Source: Planctomycetaceae bacterium
GTDB taxonomy: Bacteria; Planctomycetota; Planctomycetia; Pirellulales; Pirellulaceae
DNA: 64,000 nucleotides
Reading direction: 5' to 3'
Assembly: GCA_002862205.1 (NCBI GenBank)
Contig: PKCN01000271.1
Span: forward strand, 1 to 64,000
How positions within the stretch are numbered: the stretch's first letter is position 1; the number at the start of each line of letters is the position of its first letter. Shown in pieces: positions 17,053 through 25,597 of this stretch. The notes beneath the pieces were generated by a model, which ran no database searches, was not told where the DNA came from, and saw only the letters and a list, made by a program, of their open reading frames with translations. The translations under genes and the position numbers were made by a program.

Positions 17053-19356
17053 TTACTTCAATGCGCCGTTATTGCGCAGGGCAGTCTGACCGCCAGCGGT
17101 AGGCGGATTTGTCGACAGAGGCTGGAATCCTCGTATCCGTGCTCGGGGCGCCAACCCCTGCGTATCGATTGGCTGATCCAGAATGTATGTTCCAATGTTG
17201 CCAGCTTGATCTGTTCCATCGATTCTCAAATAGAGCTGTCGAGGGAGATTCGGGTCCGCTCGCCAGACGTACTCACCAGTATTCTCCAGTCCGGCTGCGA
17301 TCGTGGTCCAAGGCCCATCAGGCGACCCACTGAAAGCCAGGCTGATGGGTCGACGCGGAAGGTTGATGTCGGTGCATTCATACCGCATGACCAAGCCACC
17401 TGTCCGATCACCTTCTCCATACTTCGCGCCAGTGATTCGAATACTCGGACGAGTACGATCCACCACAACAAAGATATCGGGCGACTCACCTGCCAAAGGC
17501 CTTGGACTGGCCAGTCCATTTCCTCCCACAACCACGATCCGGAATCCAAAGACACCCTCACCCTTGGTCTCAATATCAAAAGGGCTGCTACGGTCTGGAT
17601 CCTGCCCCCAAAGCGACCATGTGCTGCCATGATCCAAACTTCCATACAGCTCGATTGCGTCAACGCCGCGACTACCCACAGCCTCCAATTCGTAGCCCAG
17701 ACTGAATCGCTCGCTGTCGCTGAAACGAACGGGAGCTCGCTGCATTGGTGAGTTTGACTCAGCATTCGGCGCACGTCCTGTTTGATAACGCCCTGTCTCC
17801 GGCTGGGGGTTTGGTGCAGGGATCTGTTCCTGTTTCAGTTTGGTCACAGCGGACTCTTCCGTGATCGGTCGCATCGCCTCAGCCACGGTTCTAGGTTCTG
17901 AAGCAGGCCTCGGGGCAGCAGCAGTCGAAGTGCTTTCCTGCATGGCAGGTGTGGGGGGTGATGGCTGAGGTGAGTTCAACGCAAAACCTTCGCCAATTTG
18001 CATGGGTGTCGCCGGCGGAGGCAGAGTTGACTGTGATCCATCTGGCCTTGAGTTAATAGGCGTTTTTCCGCGAACCGATGGCGGGGCGAATCCCATGCCA
18101 GACCGAGGATTGATCCCCGCTTCGTTGAAGGGAACCCCATTTGCCGGAACCATTTGCCGTTCCTGCATCCCGGGACTCACGCTGGAAGTGGGTACCCCAG
18201 TCGAGCCCTGTGACTGGGCTTGCATGGGTGGTCTTGCAGCAGATTGTGATCCCGCAGCCAATGGAACACTACCTCCATAAACGGAGTTCATCGGAGCAGC
18301 AGAGGATCCAGTAGTAGCGGTGTGTGGTGGTGCTGTATAACGGGGTGCCGCCTGTTGGGATGCTGCCTGTTGGGATGCCGCCTGTTGGGATGCCCCGCGA
18401 AACCGGTTTGGATTTACCCCGTGCCTATTCATGGCAGGGGTTGCTGCCGTTGCATTTGACCATCCCGAATCAGCAGGCAAGGGATTGATGGGAGGTGTGA
18501 TCCCACGAGGCAGGGGTGCCAACATCGGTGGTTGACTTGGTCCCGCAACCATCTCCGCGTCCACCGCTTGCTTGCCATCCATGCGATAAGGCAAAGGTTG
18601 CGCTGCGATTGGCTCCAAAGATGGCTTGGATGCAAAGCGATTGGTGGTGTGATTGGCGACTCGGGGTCTGCGAACCATTTGATTGATAACCGTCTGATTG
18701 CCGGGAGTATCAGAGACCACCAACTGGAGAGACAATAATTTCCAATCCTGTTTGGGATCAAACTGGATTCTTCGATTGCTGGAATCCTCGGGGACCTCAA
18801 CGGGCTGCCAGGTTTTGACGTTATCTGTCGCGTAACGCAGCTGGACCCGTTTCAAAGGCGTTGCATCTTTCATACTCAGGGCTGCATAAATTCGCCCCTG
18901 ATCGTCTGCATCCACATCCAGAGCAATTGCTGGCTTGGTGGTATCAACGTATACCTTCAATTGGGGCTTGATCTCCCCAGCGGGATGAGCCTTGCCTACT
19001 GCATCGATTGTGCGAGTCGCAAACCAGTATTCCCCATCGCCAGCGGCTTTATATTGAAATTGTTTTGATGCGACGTCTGGCTTTTTCTGATCCAGCAGTT
19101 TCCATTGGCCGCCTGGTCCTCGTGATACGAAAAGTCGCACGGCGACTGGTTGAGCCCCTGCCTGATCGACGGTGAAGGGGATGGAGAAGGACTGCGATCC
19201 AAGTATAAAACAGCCCTCACTTGGGCGTTGGACTGTTGGTAAAGACTGGTCCACATCGGGGTCGGACACCTCGACAGCCAGAGCTGACTTCATCAGCATG
19301 GGGACAGCAAGGATGCCGGAAACGGCAATCAAACTCGTTATTGTGACCAGTCGCAT
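17053..19356 (-). CDS. Large secreted protein with repeated Ig-like domains and a Pro/Gln-rich middle
   Basis: ATG at 19356 with a signal peptide (VTITSLIAVSGILAVPMLM, cleavage near SALAVE). Residues about 30-230 hold two beta-rich modules (VRLFVSRGPGGQW; DTTKPAIALDVDADDQG; VQLRYATDNVKTWQPV). Residues about 230-540 are low complexity, rich in P, Q, S and A, with an SQQAA triplication. A C-terminal part (540-745) repeats the modular pattern (DAIELYGSLDHGSTWSLWG; VDRTRPSIRITGAKYGEGD; IDGTDQAGNIG). This build is common among planctomycete exported proteins of unknown role. No catalytic motif is seen. It diverges from mnmG. Confidence 0.75.
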   Translation of the reverse strand: MRLVTITSLIAVSGILAVPMLMKSALAVEVSDPDVDQSLPTVQRPSEGCFILGSQSFSIPFTVDQAGAQPVAVRLFVSRGPGGQWKLLDQKKPDVASKQFQYKAAGDGEYWFATRTIDAVGKAHPAGEIKPQLKVYVDTTKPAIALDVDADDQGRIYAALSMKDATPLKRVQLRYATDNVKTWQPVEVPEDSSNRRIQFDPKQDWKLLSLQLVVSDTPGNQTVINQMVRRPRVANHTTNRFASKPSLEPIAAQPLPYRMDGKQAVDAEMVAGPSQPPMLAPLPRGITPPINPLPADSGWSNATAATPAMNRHGVNPNRFRGASQQAASQQAASQQAAPRYTAPPHTATTGSSAAPMNSVYGGSVPLAAGSQSAARPPMQAQSQGSTGVPTSSVSPGMQERQMVPANGVPFNEAGINPRSGMGFAPPSVRGKTPINSRPDGSQSTLPPPATPMQIGEGFALNSPQPSPPTPAMQESTSTAAAPRPASEPRTVAEAMRPITEESAVTKLKQEQIPAPNPQPETGRYQTGRAPNAESNSPMQRAPVRFSDSERFSLGYELEAVGSRGVDAIELYGSLDHGSTWSLWGQDPDRSSPFDIETKGEGVFGFRIVVVGGNGLASPRPLAGESPDIFVVVDRTRPSIRITGAKYGEGDRTGGLVMRYECTDINLPRRPISLAFSGSPDGPWTTIAAGLENTGEYVWRADPNLPRQLYLRIDGTDQAGNIGTYILDQPIDTQGLAPRARIRGFQPLSTNPPTAGGQTALRNNGALK
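18347..18391 (-). repeat. 15-bp tandem repeat, 3 copies, in the secreted-protein gene
   Basis: Units at 18347-18361, 18362-18376 and 18377-18391 differ only at one synonymous position (GCC/GCT). Read on the coding strand they encode three SQQAA peptides in the low-complexity middle of the protein. Confidence 0.9.
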
Positions 19357-19565
19357 CTCGTCGGCCGTGCCTCAGTATCGAGTGAAAGTAGAGTAAAGGG
19401 GACAAAAAACCGAATCCCACCTAGTCGGATTCGACCAATCGACCCTCGATTCTTGAGCATTTTGCGGTTACAGCTGCTTGAGCCCGCAAGCATGTGTAAC
19501 CAAACAGTCAATCAGCGCCAGATTGCCTAATCGGCACTCTCTCACCCGCAACCCCAGCCCCTTTA

Positions 19566-19635
19566 TCCTGCAAACCATGTCCTGCAAACCATGTCCTGCA
19601 AACCATGTCCTGCAAACCATGTCCAGTAAACCATG
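19566..19635 (+). repeat. 14-bp tandem repeat, 5 copies, ending at the mnmG start codon
   Basis: TCCTGCAAACCATG occurs perfectly at 19566, 19580, 19594 and 19608, and with two substitutions at 19622 (TCCAGTAAACCATG). The ATG of the fifth unit is the mnmG start. Because 14 is not a multiple of three, the ATGs at 19577, 19591, 19605 and 19619 fall in rotating frames. From 19619 a five-codon frame ends in TGA overlapping the mnmG ATG (ATGA). Confidence 0.95.
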
Positions 19636-21462
19636 AGCAGTAACTGCTATCAGTACGACGTCATCGTGATCGGAGCCGGACATGCGGGTACCGAAGCAGC
19701 GGCCGCTGCTGCCCGGATAGGTGCCCGCACCGCTCTGTTGACCACCAATCTCGACACGGTGGGGCAAATGTCCTGCAATCCGGCCATCGGAGGCGTTGCC
19801 AAGGGTCAGATTGTGCGAGAGGTTGATGCGTTGGGTGGATTGATGGGTCAGGCAATTGATGCCACCGGGATTCAATTCCGGATGTTGAATTGCCGCAAAG
19901 GCCCAGCCATGCACAGCCCGCGTGCGCAAGCGGACAAGCGAGCTTATCAACACTACGTCAAATGCCAGATCGAACAGCAAACCAATCTCGATCTACGCCA
20001 GGAAATCGTGGAAGACTTGATCACCGAGACAAAGGGCACAGAGACGCGTGTCCTTGGTGTCAGCGTTCGTGGTGAGGCAAGCTACATGGCGCCCACTGTG
20101 GTGCTAACCACCGGCACATTTCTAAAAGCCATCATGCATACGGGTGATGAAAAAACAGCTGGGGGCAGAGCAGGGGAGGGGACCACGGCTGGGATCAGTG
20201 GCGCTTTGCATCGACTCGGATTTGAATTGGAGCGTTTCAAGACCGGCACCCCCCCGAGACTTAACGCACGAACGATTGATTACTCCAAGGTTGAGTCACA
20301 ACCAGGCGATGAAACCCCACAACCATTTTCGTTCTTGACGGATAAACTTTCAGCTGAACAACTTCCATGTCACATTGCCTACACCAACGAATCGGTTCAT
20401 GATCTGATCCGGGAAAATCTCCATCGGGCCCCGATGTACAGCGGTCAAATCAACTCACGTGGCCCGCGATATTGTCCCAGCATCGAAGACAAAGTCGTGC
20501 GTTTTGCTGACAAGACAGGGCATCAGCTGTTTCTTGAGCCGGAAGGCTGGAAAACTCAGGAGGTATACGTCAACGGTATTTCCACCAGTTTACCCCGTGA
20601 TGTTCAAGATCAGATGTTCCGCATGATCAAAGGTCTGGAGAATGCCCGAATCATGCGTTACGGATATGCAGTCGAATATGACTTCTGCCCCCCCACTCAG
20701 CTCTGGCCCCACTTGGAATCCAAACGAGTCGGTGGGCTCTTTTTCGCCGGTCAAATCAACGGCACGACAGGCTATGAAGAAGCTGCAGGCCAAGGCTTGA
20801 TTGCCGGATTGAATGCTGCTCGCCAAACAGCCAGCAAAGAACCTTGGGTTCCCACACGTGACCAAGCCTACATCGGAGTACTTGTGGACGACCTTGTCAC
20901 CGCTGGCACCGATGAACCCTATCGCATGTTTACCAGCCGCGCTGAGTATCGGCTGCTGTTACGTCAGGACAATGCTGATCGACGCTTGACACAACAGGCC
21001 GATGAACTGGGATTGATCAGCGACCAACGGCTTCAGCGTTACCAGAAAAAGATGGCGCAGATGGAAAATGGTATGCGGCTGCTGAAGAAATCAAAAGTTG
21101 AAAATGTTGCTGCCGATATCTACCTGAAACGACCCGAAATTGACTGGCAGCAGATGTGCCAACTGATCCCTGAACTCACTAGCATTGAAGCCAACGCGGC
21201 GCAGCAATGTCTGTATGACATCAAATACGAAGGTTACATCAGTCGGCAACGCGTCGAAGTCGAGCGGCAGCAACGTCATGCGGGAAAACGCATTCCCCCA
21301 ACATTTGACTACAACTCAATTGGTCCATTACGAAATGAAGCGAAGGAGAAGTTATCCAAGATTCGACCGTTGAATCTGGACCAAGCAAAACGTATCAGCG
21401 GCATCACCCCTGCGGATCTGGCGTTGGTTCTGGCCCACATGGAGTCAAAACGGAAGACATAG
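19633..21462 (+). CDS. mnmG: tRNA uridine-5-carboxymethylaminomethyl synthesis enzyme MnmG (GidA)
   Basis: FAD/NADH-dependent subunit that with MnmE modifies wobble U34 of several tRNAs (cmnm5U). The N-terminal dinucleotide fold is VIVIGAGHAGTEAA (residues 10-23); the family blocks SCNPAIGGVAKGQIVREVDALGG, KGPAMHSPRAQAD, AGRAGEGTT, FFAGQINGTTGYEEAAGQG and MFTSRAEYRLLLRQDNAD are intact, and the C-terminal helical MnmE-binding domain ends SGITPADLALVLAH. 609 aa is typical. The ATG is chosen because homology starts at YDVIVIGAG 6 residues in, yet no Shine-Dalgarno is visible: a 14-bp repeat with extra ATGs abuts it. No mnmE or rsmG neighbour. Confidence 0.96.
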   Translation: MSSNCYQYDVIVIGAGHAGTEAAAAAARIGARTALLTTNLDTVGQMSCNPAIGGVAKGQIVREVDALGGLMGQAIDATGIQFRMLNCRKGPAMHSPRAQADKRAYQHYVKCQIEQQTNLDLRQEIVEDLITETKGTETRVLGVSVRGEASYMAPTVVLTTGTFLKAIMHTGDEKTAGGRAGEGTTAGISGALHRLGFELERFKTGTPPRLNARTIDYSKVESQPGDETPQPFSFLTDKLSAEQLPCHIAYTNESVHDLIRENLHRAPMYSGQINSRGPRYCPSIEDKVVRFADKTGHQLFLEPEGWKTQEVYVNGISTSLPRDVQDQMFRMIKGLENARIMRYGYAVEYDFCPPTQLWPHLESKRVGGLFFAGQINGTTGYEEAAGQGLIAGLNAARQTASKEPWVPTRDQAYIGVLVDDLVTAGTDEPYRMFTSRAEYRLLLRQDNADRRLTQQADELGLISDQRLQRYQKKMAQMENGMRLLKKSKVENVAADIYLKRPEIDWQQMCQLIPELTSIEANAAQQCLYDIKYEGYISRQRVEVERQQRHAGKRIPPTFDYNSIGPLRNEAKEKLSKIRPLNLDQAKRISGITPADLALVLAHMESKRKT

Positions 21463-21472
21463 GGGGTCTATG
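21458..21472 (+). other. Hairpin containing the mnmG stop codon
   Basis: CATAG - GGGGT - CTATG: a perfect 5-bp stem with a 5-nt loop; the TAG stop (21460-21462) is in the left arm. No T run follows. Short, so weak alone, but it matches the pattern at other gene ends. Confidence 0.4.
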
Positions 21473-21588
21473 AATTACAGCCTAAGACGGGCAAAACAGG
21501 AACAACTGGGGATTTCTTTTTTGGCGATTGCTGGGTCATTTAGCGATAAGCTGTTTCATAACATGACTTTACGCCATTTCAATCAATC

Positions 21589-21616
21589 TTGACCCAGCGG
21601 CTTGATTCGATAGAAT
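21589..21616 (+). promoter_or_regulatory. Sigma-70-like promoter upstream of the structured leader
   Basis: TTGACC at 21589-21594, 16 nt, then TAGAAT at 21611-21616: five of six matches to each consensus box with near-optimal spacing. Transcription would start around 21622-21624, exactly where the structured RNA begins. The best promoter match I noticed in the window. Confidence 0.6.
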
Positions 21617-21620
21617 TCGT

Positions 21621-21792
21621 GGCTAAGGCAAACTTGGCAAGGCAGCGAGGCTCGGAGCTTCCTGCCACCTACGTTCTTCACGCAAGTGGCATCGTATTAT
21701 GCCAGTGCGGCAGGACAGGGAGTTTGCTAAAGGTAAAAGGACTGAAGTTGGCTAGCTAAGGGTGCGATGGAATCGCACAACATGCAACCAAC
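21621..21792 (+). ncRNA. Candidate structured leader RNA (riboswitch-like or small RNA)
   Basis: Helices seen by eye: closing stem GGCAAACT (21627-21634)/AGTTTGCT (21721-21728); inner stem TCCTGCC (21660-21666)/GGCAGGA (21709-21715); apical hairpin TGGCAT (21687-21692)/ATGCCA (21699-21704). GGCAG at 21641-21645 can instead pair with CTGCC 21662-21666, excluding the inner stem, which is the logic of a switch. A second module follows: GTTGG (21747)/CCAAC (21788) enclosing GTGCGAT-GGA-ATCGCAC (21762-21778). It sits between a good promoter and the HTH-REC gene, giving a leader of about 300 nt. I do not recognise a known riboswitch or 6S RNA. A separate sRNA is possible. Confidence 0.5.
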
Positions 21793-21919
21793 CGCAGGGG
21801 GGGCTGACAGATGTCGGTCCCAATTACTGACAATACCGCTCAGCAAGGTCCCAATCACAGGATGGTGCCGGGCACGATATTCTGAAACGGCTAGTCAAGC
21901 AGGGAGGGTGGTTTCCGTC

Positions 21920-22507
21920 ATGACCACGAAAACGGTCTTCACGACAGGCGAAGCAGCCAAAATTTGTAAAGTTAGTCAGCAGACGATTATCCGTTGTTTC
22001 GACAACGGTTCTCTGAAGGGCTTTCGCGTTCCGGGCAGCAAATTCCGCCGAATTCCCCGCGAGCAGTTGTATCTGTTCATGAAGGAAAATGGCATCCCTA
22101 CGGATGCCTTGGAAAGCGGGAAGAAGAAGTTGCTGATTGTGGATGATGATCAGGACTTGGTCGATTTGATCAAAGATGGTTTTGATCGCGATGGCCGGTT
22201 TGACATCAGGACAGCCAACAACGGTTTCGACGCCGGGATGGGAGTCAAAGAATTTCGACCTGACCTTGTGGTTCTGGATGTCATGCTTCCAGATATCAAC
22301 GGAAAAGAGGTCTGCCAAAGGGTTCGCAACGATCCTTCGATGGACATGGTCAAAATTCTGTGCATCTCGGGCATGGTCGAGCACAGCAAGGTCGACGCCC
22401 TGAAAACTGCGGGCGCTAATGACTTCATGCAAAAACCGTTTGCGATTGATGACCTGATCAGTCGCGCTTGTGATCTGCTTGAAATCGAACGAAGCGTGGT
22501 TGGCTAG
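21920..22507 (+). CDS. Response regulator with N-terminal excisionase/MerR-like HTH
   Basis: 195 aa. Residues about 7-55 form a helix-turn-helix of the excisionase/MerR type (FTTGEAAKICKVSQQTIIRCFDNGSLKGFRV in outline: TTGEAAKICKVSQQT then a wing and RRIPREQLYLFM). Residues 70-190 are a receiver domain: acidic pair in LLIVDDDQD, phosphoacceptor Asp near 118 in VVLDVMLPD, and Lys near 171 in FMQKPF. The HTH-first order is the reverse of normal response regulators and suggests DNA binding gated by the receiver. The start is ATG at 21920 with AGGGAGGG upstream; an open frame from 21767 lies inside the structured leader and is rejected. The kinase gene follows after 121 bp. Confidence 0.9.
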   Translation: MTTKTVFTTGEAAKICKVSQQTIIRCFDNGSLKGFRVPGSKFRRIPREQLYLFMKENGIPTDALESGKKKLLIVDDDQDLVDLIKDGFDRDGRFDIRTANNGFDAGMGVKEFRPDLVVLDVMLPDINGKEVCQRVRNDPSMDMVKILCISGMVEHSKVDALKTAGANDFMQKPFAIDDLISRACDLLEIERSVVG

Positions 22508-22628
22508 AGTGGACAGCGAGAGGTCGCTGCCACGCATGCAGACGGAAAAGACAAGAGTCGATTCCTTCAACTCTTCTGGCTCAAATCGGTTGAAACGTAA
22601 AAGCCATATCACGGAGGGGACAAGTCCA

Positions 22629-23900
22629 ATGGGGTTATTGCCCTGTTTGAGGCGTGGTTCCGACCGTTGGTGGTTGCCACAAACGGAGCGTTCAACCGAT
22701 GCCATCGGCCATTTGTTGTTGATGGATCGGCGGAACGGCAACGTCAGCAATCCACCTCTGGACCGAGCTGTCGAGGAACGGGTTTGCCAGGCGTTACTCA
22801 ATGACCCGGCATATTTCATTTTTGTCGCGCTGAGTTATCCGATTCCGGGTCCCATCGAGCTGAACCAACTGGTGACATGGCACGCCCACAACATTACTGG
22901 GCAGATCGCCACTGGCGATGCTTTTCTCGGTGCGCCGACGATCACACCTACGATGGAAAAACGTTGGAGAAAGCTGACAGATCACTTCCGCACAATTCCC
23001 AACAGTAGATGGATGGAAGATGCGGCATTGTGGTTGGAAGTGACAGGTCCCAAGGTTTCCAACACATGGCAAGAACAGTGGCCACTGTTAAGAATCACTT
23101 CCGAACCATTTGCCAACAAGTCTGCAGAAAGCACCAACCACTCCCTGCTGCAGGAACTGGCTCGATCAGTCCAACATCAGAAGTCTCTTGAGAGCGCTTT
23201 TGACGCAAAGTTGCATCATGAGAAACTGGCTGCGATCAAACAGCTTGCCTACGGGTTAAGCCACGAAATCAATAATCCACTGGCAAACATTTCAACGCGT
23301 GCCGAACAATTGCAACGTGGGGAGACAGACTCCAACCGTACGGCCACGCTCCAAAGGATCATTGATCAGGTTTATCGTGCGCACGAGATGATCGCCGACC
23401 TGATGTTCTACGCCAATCCACCCAAACCTGAACAGCAAAGATGCCTTCCCGGGGAATTGCTAACCGAGGTATCAGACTCTTTTGAGGAAGAGTCGGCGCG
23501 ACAAGCCATTCAAATTCAGATTTCAGTGGAAAGCAGCACCGAGGATGCCTTGACGCTGGAAATAGCTGCAGATGCAACGATGGTGAAGGAAGCGTTCCGT
23601 GCCCTGATTCGAAATGCGATTGATGCAATCGGCTGTCAGGGCAGCATTGTCCTCACCATGCAAAATGATCCTGAAGGCGTCAGCATCAGCATTGCCGACA
23701 GTGGCCCTGGGCTCTCGGACCATGCGCAAAAACATGCTTTTGACCCCTATTTTAGCGGTCGGGAGGCGGGACGTGGACTGGGACTGGGACTCTGTCGCGC
23801 CTATCGGATCGCCAGACTCCATGGAGGAGACGTTTCACTATCTGGTGGACCTTCGGGTTGCATCGCAACGCTCTGGCTGCCGCTTTCCCAAAATTGCTGA
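22629..23900 (+). CDS. Soluble sensor histidine kinase
   Basis: ATG at 22629 is preceded by GGAGGGG at a good distance; 424 aa. No transmembrane segment is evident. Residues 1-170 are an unrecognised input region (FIFVALSYPIPGPIELNQL). The H-box lies near residue 212 (AYGLSHEINNPLANIS), the N-box near 327 (RNAIDAIG), G1 near 357 (DSGPGLSD) and G2 near 383 (AGRGLGLGLCRAYRIARLHGG split around it). It is expected to autophosphorylate and phosphorylate the adjacent HTH-REC protein. The 121-bp gap between them may allow separate starts, but co-transcription from the 21589 promoter is likely. Confidence 0.9.
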   Translation: MGLLPCLRRGSDRWWLPQTERSTDAIGHLLLMDRRNGNVSNPPLDRAVEERVCQALLNDPAYFIFVALSYPIPGPIELNQLVTWHAHNITGQIATGDAFLGAPTITPTMEKRWRKLTDHFRTIPNSRWMEDAALWLEVTGPKVSNTWQEQWPLLRITSEPFANKSAESTNHSLLQELARSVQHQKSLESAFDAKLHHEKLAAIKQLAYGLSHEINNPLANISTRAEQLQRGETDSNRTATLQRIIDQVYRAHEMIADLMFYANPPKPEQQRCLPGELLTEVSDSFEEESARQAIQIQISVESSTEDALTLEIAADATMVKEAFRALIRNAIDAIGCQGSIVLTMQNDPEGVSISIADSGPGLSDHAQKHAFDPYFSGREAGRGLGLGLCRAYRIARLHGGDVSLSGGPSGCIATLWLPLSQNC

Positions 23901-23902
23901 AC

Positions 23903-23931
23903 AGACGGAAAGCTCCACGCTGGTTCCGTCT
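23903..23931 (+). other. Stem-loop 2 nt after the histidine kinase stop
   Basis: AGACGGAA (23903-23910) pairs perfectly with TTCCGTCT (23924-23931) around a 13-nt loop. No T tract follows. It could be a Rho-type or processing-type 3' end. Confidence 0.45.
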
Positions 23932-24100
23932 CTGGTTTCGGACAATTCGTCAAATGGGCGGAGTCCAAAAAGGGAGCAGGCGTGATCGTACAAAACGCGA
24001 TTTTTCCGTTCCGAATCGCCCGCTGGTCGATTCACCGTGGATCGCGGATAATCATGGCTTTCGGTGAACTGTCATTTTCGTTCGTTCCATTGGGTAACTC

Positions 24101-25591
24101 ATGCTCGATTCAGCTCAGGAAGTTCTGCAACTTCAATCGAGGGGTGAAGCCACGGCTGTTGAGATCACAACCTCAGCGATCGACAGAATCGATGCAACGC
24201 AGGAAAGCATCAACGCATTCACCCATGTTGATCGCGAATTAGCACTTTCAACGGCGGAGGCGGTAGATAAGAAACGACGCAATGCTGAACCTCTGGGGCC
24301 GCTTGCCGGAGTGCCGGTCGCGGTGAAGGACGTGCTTTGCACCCGTGATATGCCGACCACTTGTTCTTCGAATATGCTTCGAAATTTCCGGCCTCCCTAT
24401 GATGCCAGTGTGGTTGAAAAACTTCGCGAAGCGGACGCCATCATCATTGGCAAGACGAACATGGACGAGTTCGCCATGGGCGCAAGTACAGAGACAAGTG
24501 CTTTTGGAAATACGCGTAACCCCTGGGATCTTTCACGCACACCTGGCGGTAGCAGCGGCGGCGCTACAGCCTGCGTGGCTGCTGGGACCGTACCTCTTAG
24601 CCTTGGGACAGACACGGGTGGATCGATCAGGCAGCCGGCAGGTTTTTGCGGTGTTACCGGTCTGAAACCCACCTATGGTCGAGTCAGTCGATACGGGCTG
24701 GTAGCATTCGCCAGCAGCCTTGATCAGGTGGGACCGATTGGTTGGTCCGTGCAGGACGTAGCTTTGCTGCTTCAGAGCATTGCCGGATATGAACCTCGCG
24801 ATTCGACTTCCCTGAATCACGCAGTACCCGACTACCAATCGGCATTGCAATCAAGTGATTTACGGGGGATGAAGATCGGAGTTTTGCGTGAAGCTTTGGA
24901 TGTTGACGGCGTTGACGAAGCCGTCCGCCAAGCAGTCCTGTCCTCAATCGACGTTTTTCGGCAAGCTGGTGCAGAGATCATCGAGGTAAGCTTGCCGCAT
25001 AGCAAATACTGGGTGCCAACTTATTATGTGATTGCACCCTCCGAGGCCAGTAGCAATCTCTCTCGTTATGATGGCGCGCACTATGGACATCGAGCCACAA
25101 CTCTGGATCCCGAAAAAGCCGAGTCCCTTGGGCCATTGGTGGCAACCTATTGTCAAAGTCGAGCTGAAGGTTTCGGCGCTGAGGTAAAACGACGCATCAT
25201 GGTTGGGACCTATGCCCTCAGCGAGGGTTACGCTGATCAGTATTACAATCAGGCACTCAAGGCGAGACGTTTGATCAAAGGCGACTATGATGCAGCATTT
25301 TCCCAGGTTGATCTTCTGCTTGGACCAGTGTCGCCAACACCCGCCTTCCCGCTGGGTGAAAAAGTTGATGACCCGCTGCAAATGTACCTCTGCGACCTGT
25401 TCACTGTGGGTGCCAACCTTGCCGGAATCCCAGCCATCTCATTACCCGCAGGCAAAGATGCCCAAGGCCTGCCATTAGCAATTCAATTGCAAGCTCCAGC
25501 ATTAGAAGAAACACGCCTGCTGTTTGCTGGCGCAGCCTATCAGGCAACGACCGATTTTCACAAACTTCGCCCCGATACATTCGGATCCTGA
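24101..25591 (+). CDS. gatA: Asp-tRNA(Asn)/Glu-tRNA(Gln) amidotransferase subunit A
   Basis: Amidase subunit that releases ammonia from glutamine and channels it to GatB. The Ser-cisSer-Lys triad is present: Lys in PVAVKDVL near residue 75, GGSSGGATACV near 149, and LGTDTGGSIRQPAGFCGVTGLKPTYGRVSRYG in outline with the nucleophilic Ser in TGGSIRQP. The 496 aa length is normal. gatB follows after 6 bp, so they are one operon. No gatC-sized gene flanks the pair; in many planctomycetes it lies elsewhere. Confidence 0.96.
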   Translation: MLDSAQEVLQLQSRGEATAVEITTSAIDRIDATQESINAFTHVDRELALSTAEAVDKKRRNAEPLGPLAGVPVAVKDVLCTRDMPTTCSSNMLRNFRPPYDASVVEKLREADAIIIGKTNMDEFAMGASTETSAFGNTRNPWDLSRTPGGSSGGATACVAAGTVPLSLGTDTGGSIRQPAGFCGVTGLKPTYGRVSRYGLVAFASSLDQVGPIGWSVQDVALLLQSIAGYEPRDSTSLNHAVPDYQSALQSSDLRGMKIGVLREALDVDGVDEAVRQAVLSSIDVFRQAGAEIIEVSLPHSKYWVPTYYVIAPSEASSNLSRYDGAHYGHRATTLDPEKAESLGPLVATYCQSRAEGFGAEVKRRIMVGTYALSEGYADQYYNQALKARRLIKGDYDAAFSQVDLLLGPVSPTPAFPLGEKVDDPLQMYLCDLFTVGANLAGIPAISLPAGKDAQGLPLAIQLQAPALEETRLLFAGAAYQATTDFHKLRPDTFGS

Positions 25592-25597
25592 AATCCC

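Noticed and set aside
21621-21728. Identification of the leader as c-di-GMP-I riboswitch or 6S RNA
   Set aside because: GGCAAAC is suggestive, but the GACGCAAAGC core and tetraloop-receptor of c-di-GMP-I are missing, and the rod with central bubble of 6S is not formed.
21767-21919. Longer start for the HTH-REC gene
   Set aside because: It lies in the structured leader and lacks conservation; ATG 21920 has a Shine-Dalgarno.
21824-22819. 331-codon antisense frame over the regulator and kinase
   Set aside because: Antisense to well-supported HTH, REC and kinase frames with no recognisable domain.
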